In this document: in pieces, positions 55,864 to 64,000 of the stretch
Position numbering within the stretch: position 1 is the first letter of the stretch
Layout: every line of letters begins with the position of its first letter
Assembly: GCF_004006535.1 (NCBI RefSeq)
Contig: NZ_RLIH01000010.1
Span: forward strand, 1-64,000
Source of the DNA: Anaerosphaera multitolerans
Lineage (GTDB): Bacteria; Bacillota; Clostridia; Tissierellales; Peptoniphilaceae
DNA length: 64,000 bases
Direction: 5' to 3'
Translations under genes and position numbers: made by a program
Notes under the pieces: model-generated
Told to the model about the DNA's origin: nothing
Seen by the model: only the letters and a program-made list of their open reading frames with translations
The model's database searches: none

Positions 55864-55894
55864 CCTGTAACCTTTAATATAAAAGTCTTACAGG
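55864..55894 (+). terminator. Terminator of the Bce/Vnc-type operon
   Basis: The stem CCTGTAA / TTACAGG with a T-run (ATTTTTT) downstream and an A-run upstream lies 66 nt after the permease stop. It can work in both directions, though it is some 240 nt beyond the end of the leftward dehydrogenase gene. Confidence 0.75.
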
Positions 55895-56137
55895 ATTTTT
55901 TACTATTTACTTTCAAAATTTAAAAACTTTTTTATAATTCTCTATGTTTATCAGTTTTCGCTACTTAACTAAAAATTATTAGTTTATACAATTAGAAACA
56001 TAATGTTTTGAACTGTCTATTAATCGTTGAAATTTAAAACTATTAAATATTACAAAAATATAGCTTTAAAAATAATAAAATCTATAATATTTTCCCCATA
56101 TACGAAAGACTTTAAAATGAAATAGAAAGCTGATAGT
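55895..56137. other. Intergenic between convergent genes
   Basis: AT-rich spacer with no further feature identified. Confidence 0.5.
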
Positions 56138-57136
56138 TTATATTCCTATTTCCTGCACAACTTTTTTTGTAAATTCTGTCGTAGTAGTTGTTCCTCCAAG
56201 ATCCTGTGTATAGTTATTAGAATCGGATAATACTGTTTCAATGGCCTTTTCTATTTGTTGGGCTTCCTTGTTTAAGTTAAGGTGTCGAAGCATCATTACT
56301 CCGGTAAGCAACATTGCTGTAGGATTGACAAGATTTTTACCTGCAATGTCAGGCGCTGAGCCATGAACTGATTCAAATATGGCAATATCTTTTCCTAAAT
56401 TTGCTCCGGGAACTAATCCCAAACCTCCAATTAAGCCTGCGCATAGGTCTGATAAAATATCTCCATAAAGATTTTCTGTGGCAATAACACCATATTTTTC
56501 AGGATACATAACAAGCTGCATACACATATTGTCCACTAGAACTTCTTCCAATTGAATTTTAGGATATTCTCTGGCAACTTCTCGAACTGTGGATAAAAAA
56601 AGTCCGTCAGTTAGTTTCATAATATTTGCCTTTGTAACCACTGTAACTTTTTCTTTGTTATTTTTTGCTGCATAGTCAAAGGCACTGCGTAGTAGTCGCT
56701 CTGATTTTTCTTTCGTAATAATTTTAATGGAGTGTGCTTCCGTGGAAGATATTTGTTTCTCAACACCGGCATATAAATCCTCTGTATTTTCACGAAAAAT
56801 AACTAAATCCACATTGGAAAAGTGGCTAGGTATGGTTCCCACATTTTTAATAGGTCTTACATTGGCATATAGGTCATATTTTTTTCGCAGCTCCACATTT
56901 ATACTGCGAAATCCAGTTCCAATGGGAGTCGTAATAGGTCCTTTGATTCCAATCTTGTTGGATTCTAAACTTTGATATAGTTCTTCAGGAATATAAGTTC
57001 CCTTTTCTTTGTAAACAAATTCTCCAGCTTCTTGAACATCCCAAGTAATGGGAGCTTTTGTTGCGGCAATAACTTCTTTTAAAGCGTCGGTAATTTCAAT
57101 ACCAACACCATCTCCGGGAATTAATGTAACTTTCAT
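56138..57136 (-). CDS. Isocitrate/isopropylmalate dehydrogenase family protein, probably NAD-isocitrate dehydrogenase
   Basis: A 332-residue enzyme of the beta-decarboxylating dehydrogenase family. It shows LIPGDGVGIEIT at the N-terminus, the substrate region TPIGTGFRSINVELRKKYDL with the Ser and Arg that read isocitrate, NVRPIK, FRENTEDLYAGVE, the catalytic Lys in VTKANIMK, metal Asp in YGDILSDLCAGLIGGLG and the NAD loop HGSAPDIAGKNLVNPTA. The phosphorylation-loop Ser and NVRPIK context favour isocitrate over isopropylmalate. A GGAGG site precedes the ATG. A decayed aconitase gene lies directly upstream, as would fit a former citrate-to-oxoglutarate operon. Confidence 0.87.
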   Translation of the reverse strand: MKVTLIPGDGVGIEITDALKEVIAATKAPITWDVQEAGEFVYKEKGTYIPEELYQSLESNKIGIKGPITTPIGTGFRSINVELRKKYDLYANVRPIKNVGTIPSHFSNVDLVIFRENTEDLYAGVEKQISSTEAHSIKIITKEKSERLLRSAFDYAAKNNKEKVTVVTKANIMKLTDGLFLSTVREVAREYPKIQLEEVLVDNMCMQLVMYPEKYGVIATENLYGDILSDLCAGLIGGLGLVPGANLGKDIAIFESVHGSAPDIAGKNLVNPTAMLLTGVMMLRHLNLNKEAQQIEKAIETVLSDSNNYTQDLGGTTTTTEFTKKVVQEIGI

Positions 57137-57149
57137 AAATTAAACCTCC

Positions 57150-57450
57150 AGTTCTCTCTTTGGAATAGTTAAAATATCCACATTTTCTTATAACTTCTCT
57201 CTCATAAAGAGAGTTTTAATCCGATTTTTAAAAATATCATCCATTTTTGCATCAGAAGTTAATGTAAGTCGCCTACATTTTTTAAACCCAATTGCAACTA
57301 TTGCAGGTCAATATAGCTAAGAATATGTCCATTTTTATTTAGTCAACGCCCATAGCCTCCAATTATTTTTTGTCTACAAGGTTACCTTCTAAAAGGCAAC
57401 TTTCTAAATTTTTATATGTAAAAATTTCTCATGATTTCCTCCTTTTAAAA
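57150..57450 (-). pseudogene. Decayed aconitase gene remnant
   Basis: After a good AGGAGGAAATC-ATG (start at ~57432), shifting frames read FTYKNLESCLLEGNLVDKK, then LEAMGVD, then LSYID and LKNVGDLH. These follow in order the first ~80 residues of bacterial aconitase (LTYKIL..HLVEGEL, LQFEAMGVDRV, SVSYVDHNTLQ, FKNxDDH) with about 20 residues deleted and several stops. The rest of the enzyme (about 550+ residues) is absent; a short tail of unknown origin leads to the dehydrogenase. The family match is from memory of aconitase sequences. Confidence 0.62.
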
Positions 57451-57827
57451 CAATCAATCTCCTATTAAAACTAAATATTTTCATATCTTAAGTAATAAAA
57501 AGATAAGGGATAAAATTAGTATAATTAATAATACAAAGTAGAAGGACTTAAGTAAGTTAACCTTTGAAAATTAAATAAATAATATTAAAAATAGTATCTA
57601 CAATAATACATATATTTATTTCAGATTATAACTTTAATATATTATAAATAATATTAACAAATTTTTCTTTCAATTGACTGTCTTTTCATTGTGTTTTAGC
57701 TTTTTAAGTATTAATTACTTTGACAATTGAACCTTATAAATCGATTTCTTTTCCCCCTCTTCTATCATTTTTTTAGTGTCTCCTTTATGGAAAAATTAGA
57801 ACAGTATTCTCCTGTTTAAACATAAAA
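57451..57827. other. Non-coding spacer
   Basis: AT-rich, with no ORF or structure that I can support. The promoter of the former aconitase/dehydrogenase operon should lie at its left end. Confidence 0.45.
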
Positions 57828-57855
57828 AACTTACGGACAATTATATCCGCAAGTT
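57828..57855. terminator. Hairpin, possible terminator
   Basis: AACTTACGGA and TCCGCAAGTT pair with one mismatch around an 8-base loop. An A-rich tract on the left gives a T-run on the minus strand. It lies 3' of the metallo-beta-lactamase-fold remnant. Confidence 0.5.
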
Positions 57856-57900
57856 CAATCTCTATTAATATAAAGTATCGAAAATACTCTAGAAAAGGAA

Positions 57901-57924
57901 GAAAGTCACAAGAATGTGACTTTC
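57901..57924 (-). terminator. Terminator hairpin after the MBL-fold pseudogene
   Basis: Perfect 10-bp arms GAAAGTCACA / TGTGACTTTC with a 4-base loop, 27 nt beyond the stop codon at 57951, followed by TTCCTTTTCT on the minus strand. Confidence 0.7.
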
Positions 57925-57950
57925 TATGATTTTAAAAACTCCAATTATCG

Positions 57951-58583
57951 CTAGATAGCGGTATTTGAGCTAATACCACTAAGTTTCAAAATTATGATCC
58001 CATATTTATTTACAGAGTCACCTGCAAATAAAATTCTACCTCCGTTAGACCCGTATAATATTACATATGATGAGTCATTATAAGCACCATTTCCATTTAC
58101 TTCCTCAACTAAGGATTTGGTCGGTGCTCGAGCATATAAACCATCTTCACCTGATTCATCACAATTAAAAAACTGTCCTTTTACTCCTACATATAGATTT
58201 AAAACTTTAGGATTATTGAATTTCTTTCCAATTGCTTGATAAAATCCAAGTCTGACTTTTTATATTAATGATATTCACTATTATCATCAATTACTTTCTT
58301 ATTTTCAGTATCCCAAAAATTTACTATCTTAAATTCGTTAAATAAATCTTCTATACCATCCATATGGTTCATATCAGGATGACTTAAAATAAATATAAAA
58401 ATAGATTTCACAGAGTGACCATACATATATTCCATTGAATTTACTGGATTGTTTTTTTGATTGTGATTACCTCCTTTTGACATATAAGACTTCATAATTA
58501 GTTCTCTAGATTTATCTACTGTAGCATTGGATACATCTATTACCGTTTTGTGACCTGAAAGATGGTTTATACACGTATAATCT
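57951..58583 (-). pseudogene. Remnant of a metallo-beta-lactamase-fold (ComEC-type) hydrolase
   Basis: Two frames carry consecutive parts of one protein. The first (to 58265) reads GDYTCINHLSGHKTVIDVSN and SHPDMNHMDGIEDL, where a DxH-type metal site (normally SHxDxDH) is seen with Asn replacing an Asp. The second (58260-57951) reads FYQAIGKKFNNPKVLNLYVG and NDSSYVILYGSNGGRILFAG with GDS. A frameshift near 58250 and loss of the 5' end leave no intact gene. ComEC-like stand-alone MBL proteins have this order of motifs. Confidence 0.6.
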
Positions 58584-59390
58584 CCCTATTTAACATTTAA
58601 AAATGAATAACTCCCATAGTACCTCCTTGTCATTTTTTATTGATGTATACGCTATGACATTGAAAACAAATCTTCTAGCTTTTTGGCGTGTTCCACAATT
58701 CATAAAAAACAACATCGCTAGTAAAAATATAAAACAACTACAATTTAACAAAAAGAATTTAAATATCACTGAAGATAATAGATACATACAAATCATTAAA
58801 ATCATCGCAATGTAGATGTCTCTAAAAAGCAAATAATCTCGATTTGATATTTTGATGATTTTTTCTTTTTTGTACTTACAGTAAATTTTGTATTGTTCGC
58901 ATTTTCATAACAGTATTTATCTTTTGTATTTATAGATAAGTTATTCAAGATATTAGAATATTTTTCTTCAACCTGTCTTTGAGTAAAACATTTATCGTAG
59001 TTTTTTCCTTTTAGCTAACTAAAAACTATCCCGCCAAGAAGAAGAAATATCTTAAGGTATAGAACTTAATAAATTCACTAGAAAATTCACAAACTCAATA
59101 TTTTCTTCTACTTTGTTTACAGTATATGTTCCATAAAATAGTAATAACAATACTATCATAGATATAATATATCAAAAGAGTCCCTTTTCACGATAATCCT
59201 TTAAATTAGACAATCTATCCTCTTATTCATGTATATTATAATGCATAATTTTTTATCCATCTTTATTAAAAAAAACAGTTTTTCTAAAGACTTTAAATAA
59301 AGAATACCTATATAATATCAAGTAGAAAAACAAAAAATAGGAACAACCTTAATATGTTCACCAAAAAATGAACATATTAAACAAACCTAA
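58584..59390. other. Decayed coding DNA, no intact gene
   Basis: The minus strand holds an 80-codon hydrophobic frame (58590-58832; MILMICMYLLSSVIFKFFLL) without a ribosome site, and to its right a ~60-codon piece without a start (RQVEEKYSNILNNLSINTKD). They could be parts of one former membrane protein upstream of the MBL gene. Beyond 59060 I see nothing coding. Confidence 0.35.
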
Positions 59391-59399
59391 ACGAATCAT

Positions 59400-59720
59400 T
59401 TTTCAGAAAATTTATACACGGATGTAAGTTGTGAAAATTACGTGAATGATGTAATACAGCTAACGCTATACAGTATCAAGGGCAGTTAAGTGGAGCTTTC
59501 CTTCAGCCCGTTGTTTTTTCTCATAAAAAGATTTTAAATCCGGATCATGTTAAGAATCAATAAGTACTGCCGAGAATAATACTTTGCACAAGTTCTCTTA
59601 CCCATCATATTATAAGTCACTTCAAATTGACTAAGCTAACTCACAAAAGCATCAATGCCTACATAATTCAATAATTTAGATAGATTAGAAAATCTGTAAA
59701 TATCACCATTTTTTCTATTA
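59400..59720 (-). mobile_element. IS110-family transposase remnant
   Basis: The minus strand reads YRFSNLSKLLNYVGIDAFVS, then SQFEVTYNMMGKR, and in another frame HDPDLKSFYEKK-type pieces followed by RAEGKLHLTALDTV. This is the order of the C-terminal Transposase_20 part of IS110/IS116 enzymes. Stops and frameshifts make it inactive, and neither the N-terminal DEDD domain nor the ends are seen. It is richer in G+C than its surroundings. Confidence 0.75.
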
Positions 59721-59765
59721 TTGGTACTTCAAAATGTAGGTAACCTTAAAATTTAAAAGAAGATT

Positions 59766-61502
59766 TTAATTCGTAAGTTTCCAAGATTCCGAAATATATT
59801 TAGCATTCATTAAGTCCTTATATAATCCCCCATGTTCCATTAGAGTTTTATGGCTTCCCCTTTCTACAATTCGTCTCTTATTTAGTACTAAAATTTGATC
59901 TGCGTTTCTTATAGTTTTAAGTCTATGTGCTATCATAATGACAGTCTTATCTTGGGTTAAAGATTCGATAGCATCTTTTAATTTATCTTCATTTTCAGGG
60001 TCTATATTGGCTGTTGCTTCGTCAAACATTATAATGGGAGCATCTTTTATTATAGCCCTTGCAATAGAAATTCTTTGTTTTTCCCCTCCTGAGAGACTGG
60101 TTCCTCCTTCTCCTATGATCGTTTGATATTGATCTTGAAGTCCCATGATAAAATCATGGCATTGGGCTTTTTTCGCAGCAGCTATGACCTCATCTTTCCT
60201 TGCATTAGGGTTCCCAAATTTTATATTGTTTTCAATCGTATCTTCAAAAAGATAGACATCTTGAAATACCATAGAGATGGAATCCATTAAGTTTTCAATC
60301 CTATAATCCTTAATATTCTTACCGCCTATCAATATTTCTCCTGAATCTACATCCCAGAATCTTGCTATTAAATTACAAAAAGTTGTCTTTCCGGAGCCTG
60401 AAGGACCTACGATTGCTGTCATGGATTTTTCTTTTATAAGGCAAAATACCTCCTTTAAAATCTCTCTCTCATCATAGGAAAATGAAACATTTTTAAATTC
60501 TATATCATAGTTTATAATAGGGGTAGATATACTTCCTTCTTTCATATCATGGATTTCATTAATAAAGCCTACAGAATCGATAGCATTTTCTGCTGCCCTT
60601 AATATCGCCATATTCGATCCAGCCCCTATGAGCCCTTCAAAAATAACAAAACTTGCCATAATCATCATAATTGTTTCAGCTAAAACCAATTCACCATAAA
60701 TATTTAATTTAACGGAAACAAAAATCATTGCAACTATAGTAATTCCTACTACAATCCTTTGAATCACAGTATATGGAGTGAGGCTTTTTTCTAACTTTAA
60801 TAATAAATTAGAAGTGTCTTTTATAGACTTATCTAATTGCTCATTGTTTTCTCCATCTAAGTTGTATGACTTAATAACTTGCATCCCCTGAATAGTCGAC
60901 AATACATTTTTAGTTAAATTTTCCTGAGTTTTAGCAATCTTGCTAGAATTGGAAATTGATTTTTTCTGCATTAGAGATGTGACAATAAAAAACACTAAAA
61001 CTCCTAATGATGCAATTAACCCTATTTTATAATTAAAGATAAAGATACCGGCTACAAATACTAACGTATTTAAAGTTCCTCCTAAAACTAAGACTAAAAG
61101 CATAGGAATCCATTGTTCTACAAGGCTCAAACTAGTCGTTGCTATGGAAGTGAGCCTACCTAAACTGTAATCTGAAAAAAATCCCATAGGAACTTTTTTT
61201 ATCTTTTCTCCAATTTCCATTCTTTTATGGGCAGCCATAAAATATCCGGCATGTGTCTGATTCATTTGGGAGATTTTTTGAGTAAGTATTTTACCTATCA
61301 AGGAAACAAAAAGTATGACAAAGGATATAAATATAGCTTGATAACTTATAGTTCCAGAAAATATTTCAACAAGCATATAATAAATAGCTGCAAATTGTAG
61401 GGAATTAAATAATGCATGGAAAAACCCGGCTATAACAGATTTCTTAATATTTCCTTGCTCTTCTTCAGAAAAATTCCATATTTTTTTAAATATTGCCGTC
61501 AT
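59766..61502 (-). CDS. ABC exporter-fold half-transporter, second of a heterodimer
   Basis: A 578-residue protein: six spans (about 20-300), then an ATPase with Walker A GPSGSGKTTFCNL, Q-loop MVFQDVYLFEDTI, signature LSGGEKQRISIARAI, Walker B IIMFDEATANIDPEN and H-loop MIAHRLKT. Its start touches the stop of the partner gene (1-nt overlap). Together with the ECF-type ATPase upstream, the arrangement recalls IrtAB/YbtPQ-like importers with exporter fold or ECF-linked haem/siderophore loci. The substrate is not proven. Confidence 0.87.
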   Translation of the reverse strand: MTAIFKKIWNFSEEEQGNIKKSVIAGFFHALFNSLQFAAIYYMLVEIFSGTISYQAIFISFVILFVSLIGKILTQKISQMNQTHAGYFMAAHKRMEIGEKIKKVPMGFFSDYSLGRLTSIATTSLSLVEQWIPMLLVLVLGGTLNTLVFVAGIFIFNYKIGLIASLGVLVFFIVTSLMQKKSISNSSKIAKTQENLTKNVLSTIQGMQVIKSYNLDGENNEQLDKSIKDTSNLLLKLEKSLTPYTVIQRIVVGITIVAMIFVSVKLNIYGELVLAETIMMIMASFVIFEGLIGAGSNMAILRAAENAIDSVGFINEIHDMKEGSISTPIINYDIEFKNVSFSYDEREILKEVFCLIKEKSMTAIVGPSGSGKTTFCNLIARFWDVDSGEILIGGKNIKDYRIENLMDSISMVFQDVYLFEDTIENNIKFGNPNARKDEVIAAAKKAQCHDFIMGLQDQYQTIIGEGGTSLSGGEKQRISIARAIIKDAPIIMFDEATANIDPENEDKLKDAIESLTQDKTVIMIAHRLKTIRNADQILVLNKRRIVERGSHKTLMEHGGLYKDLMNAKYISESWKLTN

Positions 61503-63217
61503 TATTCTTCCCCTTTCATACTTGCTTCATACATTTGCCTGTAAAGATCAGATTTATCTAGAAGTTGACTATGTGTACCAAAATTTTCTAATTTTCCATT
61601 ACTTATAACAAATATCCTATCTACATCAGTTATAGTCCTCAACCTATGAGCTATGATAAGTAAAGTCTTTCCTTTTACCAGGTTTGAGATAGCTTCTTGT
61701 ATAATGGCTTCATTCTCAGGATCAATATAGGATGTAGCCTCATCTAAGATTATAATTGGCCCATCCTTTAGCATGGCTCTTGCAATAGATATTCTCTGTC
61801 TTTCCCCTCCTGAGAGATGACCACCGCCTTCTCCTACAATAGTGTCATAGCCATTAGATAGGTTTAAAATGAAATCGTGGCAGCCAGATTTTTTAGCTAT
61901 CTCTTCTACTTCCTTATCTGTAGCTTCTTTATTTCCCAATCTAATATTATCCCTTACTGATATATCAAAAAGAAAATTGTCTTGGGATACATAAGATATT
62001 AAAGAGGATAGTCTTTCAAGGGACATCTCTTCCGTATCTACCCCACCGATTGATATTTTCCCATCATCTATATTCCAAAAACCTGCAATAAGTTTAGCTA
62101 TCGTTGACTTTCCTGAACCTGATGGTCCTACAAGAGCAGATACTGAGTTAGCCTCAACGGATAGGCTTATGTCGTCTATGATTTTACCCTCTCCGTCATA
62201 TGAAAAAACTATATTTTCTAATTCTATTTCAAACTCTTTTACTTCATATCCTTTTTCTTTATTTTTAAGTTCTCTAGAATTTAAAATCTTTTCTATTTCT
62301 CCAGTTATGGTAGAAATTCTAGATAAATCGTCCATATAGTTCATAATTTTTACTATGCTTGAAACAGTAGCAAAAGATAAAACAATTAATGTCATTAAAC
62401 TAGTTAGATCTATACTTCCATTCATGTAGAAAAGAATACCAAAAGGGATAATGGTAATAATTCCCATAGGTGAAAGTAATCTACCTATGGCTACCCTATT
62501 CATACTTTGTCCCATCCAGTCGCAATAAAACTGAGCATTGTCATAAACTGCGTCTGAAAACTTTTCATAAGAACTGCTACTTTGATTAAATGTTTTTATA
62601 ATCTTTATCCCATTGATGTATTCAACAATAGCATTATTCATCCTTTGCCCTATGGAGACTGATTTTTGGAACATGTCTTTATAATTATCGTTCATCACAC
62701 TCATCATCACCGACATACCTATCGCTAGAGGAATCAGTGATAGAAGTGTCAACCTCCAATCTAATAGGAACATATAGACTAATAGAAGTATGGGGCCAAC
62801 TAGGTTCGCAGTAAATTCCGGCACTAAATGAGCCAAAGAAGTTTCCATACTATCTACTTGCTCCACTATTATGTTTTTAAGTTCACCGGATGATCTCGAC
62901 ATAACATCTCCTAAAGGCATTTTAAATAACTTATTAGAAATATCATTTCTGATTTCTCCAAGGGAGTTAAAAGTTGCTGTATGAGATATGGCTGAGGATA
63001 CCCCTGCTGCTATCTCTTTAGCTACAAACATTAATAAAATTATTAAACAGACAGAAAAATAAAATTCTAAGCTTGCATTTTTATTTATTAAATTTACAAT
63101 TATCTTAGCCATATAAACATAAGAAAAGAGATTAGCAACAACTCCAACAATCGCTAGAACAATGGAAGCAAAAAACTGACTATTTCTCTTTTTCACATAT
63201 TGCTTAACTAAATCCAC
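61502..63217 (-). CDS. ABC exporter-fold half-transporter, first of a heterodimer
   Basis: A 571-residue protein with six spans and an intact ATPase: Walker A GPSGSGKSTIAKL, Q-loop YVSQDNFLFDISV, signature LSGGERQRISIARAM, Walker B IIILDEATSYIDPEN and H-loop IIAHRLRT. Translation starts at GTG 63217, after GGGAGG. It lies 16 nt after the ECF-type ATPase gene and before its partner, in one operon. Both halves have complete catalytic motifs, unlike the pair at 46-49 kb. Confidence 0.87.
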   Translation of the reverse strand: MDLVKQYVKKRNSQFFASIVLAIVGVVANLFSYVYMAKIIVNLINKNASLEFYFSVCLIILLMFVAKEIAAGVSSAISHTATFNSLGEIRNDISNKLFKMPLGDVMSRSSGELKNIIVEQVDSMETSLAHLVPEFTANLVGPILLLVYMFLLDWRLTLLSLIPLAIGMSVMMSVMNDNYKDMFQKSVSIGQRMNNAIVEYINGIKIIKTFNQSSSSYEKFSDAVYDNAQFYCDWMGQSMNRVAIGRLLSPMGIITIIPFGILFYMNGSIDLTSLMTLIVLSFATVSSIVKIMNYMDDLSRISTITGEIEKILNSRELKNKEKGYEVKEFEIELENIVFSYDGEGKIIDDISLSVEANSVSALVGPSGSGKSTIAKLIAGFWNIDDGKISIGGVDTEEMSLERLSSLISYVSQDNFLFDISVRDNIRLGNKEATDKEVEEIAKKSGCHDFILNLSNGYDTIVGEGGGHLSGGERQRISIARAMLKDGPIIILDEATSYIDPENEAIIQEAISNLVKGKTLLIIAHRLRTITDVDRIFVISNGKLENFGTHSQLLDKSDLYRQMYEASMKGEE

Positions 63218-63233
63218 TTCTTATCCTCCCTTT

Positions 63234-64000
63234 TTATAAATTTTTAAATAAACTATCAAATTTTCTTTGCATTCGCTCTTTTTCATATCTATATATTTTT
63301 CCTGTTCCATCTTCAATTTCTAAAATTGTGTCACAACATAGATTCAAGAGCTCAAAATCATGAGTAATAACCACAACTAAAATTTCTTTTTCGTTTAAAA
63401 TTTTAATTATCTTTGCTAAAGCAATCATATTCGCATAATCTAGGCCCGATGTTGGTTCGTCCATAATACAAATTTGTTTCCCCGATAAAAGACTATTCGC
63501 AATTACTACTCTTTGTTTTTCACCTCCCGATAGACTTTGAGGATGTCTTTCCCTTTTTTCATCTAGGTTTAAAAGCTTTAGAATATTTTCCATCATATCT
63601 TCACTTGCATTGTTGTAAAATAAAACCTCTTTTTTGACAGATTCTTTAAACAATTGTCTGGTTACATCTTGCATTACATAAGAGCACATAGATGTAATTA
63701 TTTTTTTATTATTTAAAAATATGGAACCTTTATTTTTTATAAGACCTAATAATCCTTCCACAAAGGTTGATTTCCCACTTCCATTTTTACCGATTATTCC
63801 TAAAGATCCTATTTTCATATCAAAATCATTTATATCAACTTGAAAACCCTCATTTCTTAAGCTCGAAAAACTTTCTGATTTAAAATCAAAAGTATTTTTT
63901 AAGTTTAGCTCTACATCAAATTTCATTATTGTATTTCGGAGCTCTCTCAAGTGCAGTTTTTCTTGAGATAGCTTTAAAAATTCGTTTTTAGCATAAATTT
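63234..64000 (-). CDS. ECF-type (CbiO/EcfA-like) ATPase, C-terminal part (5' end outside window)
   Basis: The frame is open to the window edge and continues as IYAKNEFLKLSQEKLHLREL before the ATPase domain, so the gene does not start at the internal TTG at 63950. The visible domain has Walker A GKNGSGKSTFVEG, Q-loop YVMQDVTRQLF, signature LSGGEKQRVVIANSL, Walker B ICIMDEPTSGLDYAN and H-loop VITHDFEL. VMQDxxxQLF is typical of energy-coupling-factor ATPases. The linker-like upstream stretch suggests a tandem protein with two ATPase domains. It is the partner of a T and an S component that should lie to the right. Confidence 0.82.
   Translation of the reverse strand, partial: IYAKNEFLKLSQEKLHLRELRNTIMKFDVELNLKNTFDFKSESFSSLRNEGFQVDINDFDMKIGSLGIIGKNGSGKSTFVEGLLGLIKNKGSIFLNNKKIITSMCSYVMQDVTRQLFKESVKKEVLFYNNASEDMMENILKLLNLDEKRERHPQSLSGGEKQRVVIANSLLSGKQICIMDEPTSGLDYANMIALAKIIKILNEKEILVVVITHDFELLNLCCDTILEIEDGTGKIYRYEKERMQRKFDSLFKNL

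Noticed and set aside
57181-57240. TATAACTTCTCTCTCATAAAGAGAG hairpin as a regulatory site of the dehydrogenase
   Set aside because: The CTCTC/GAGAG pairing is short and falls inside the aconitase scar; there is no evidence of function.

Overview
The window is very AT-rich DNA with short intergenic gaps, strong AGGAGG-type ribosome binding sites and Gram-positive surface machinery: S-layer homology (SLH) domains, NEAT haem-binding domains, lipoproteins, FIVAR and DUF1542 repeats. There is no sign of an outer membrane. This suggests an anaerobic, low-GC Firmicute of the Tissierellia/Clostridia type. The genus is not decided by the sequence. No rRNA, tRNA or CRISPR array was seen.

Layout. (1) 1-2386: the 5' part of a large surface protein (DUF5057-like plus DUF1542-type repeats) running off the left edge. 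(2) 2.9-3.6 kb: two divergent small HTH repressors. (3) 4.0-5.6 kb: an SLH-anchored GH18-type glycosidase. (4) 6.0-12.1 kb: a two-component system next to an ABC transporter whose large permease carries an extracellular M1 metallopeptidase domain. (5) 12.4-13.2 kb: a lipoprotein. (6) 13.6-21.6 kb: a seven-gene operon for peptide uptake and probable murein-peptide breakdown (binding protein, two permeases, two ATPases, transglutaminase-like protein, L-Ala-D/L-Glu epimerase-type enzyme) with a strong promoter, an intercistronic stem-loop and a terminator. (7) 22.2-27.7 kb: an Mga-type regulator divergent from a peptidase / YitT / transporter / secreted-protein operon, the whole block bounded by two related hairpins. 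(8) 27.7-30.9 kb: degraded mobilisation gene, a short-chain dehydrogenase, a tandem pair of possible small-RNA units and an IS256-type remnant.

(9) 31.0-43.1 kb is the main system: an Isd-like haem acquisition locus. It has secreted and SLH-anchored NEAT proteins, two membrane-anchored haem relays (one resembling streptococcal Shp), an IsdE-like lipoprotein, and a FecCD permease with its ATPase. The largest NEAT/SLH gene is split by one frameshift. (10) 43.3-44.6 kb: decayed IS3- and IS256-family elements. (11) 45.0-49.7 kb: a CydDC-like ABC pair, a DUF454 protein and an unusual DtxR-like regulator, preceded by a near-consensus Fur box, so probably iron-controlled. (12) 50.8-51.3 kb: a broken copy of the start of the SLH glycosidase gene. 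(13) 51.5-55.8 kb: a Bce/Vnc-type two-component system with a MacB/FtsX-type ABC transporter. (14) 56.1-57.5 kb: an isocitrate-dehydrogenase-family gene with the wreck of an aconitase gene in front of it. (15) 57.9-59.7 kb: decayed metallo-beta-lactamase-fold and IS110 genes. (16) 59.8-64.0 kb: a heterodimeric ABC exporter-fold pair following an ECF-type ATPase that runs off the right edge.

The recurring theme is scavenging across the envelope. Haem and iron are taken through NEAT proteins and ABC systems, peptides through Opp-type transport and peptidases, and antimicrobial peptides are probably sensed by the TCS/ABC modules. Remnants of at least three IS families, a mobilisation gene and a duplicated SLH segment show that the spaces between these operons have been rearranged.
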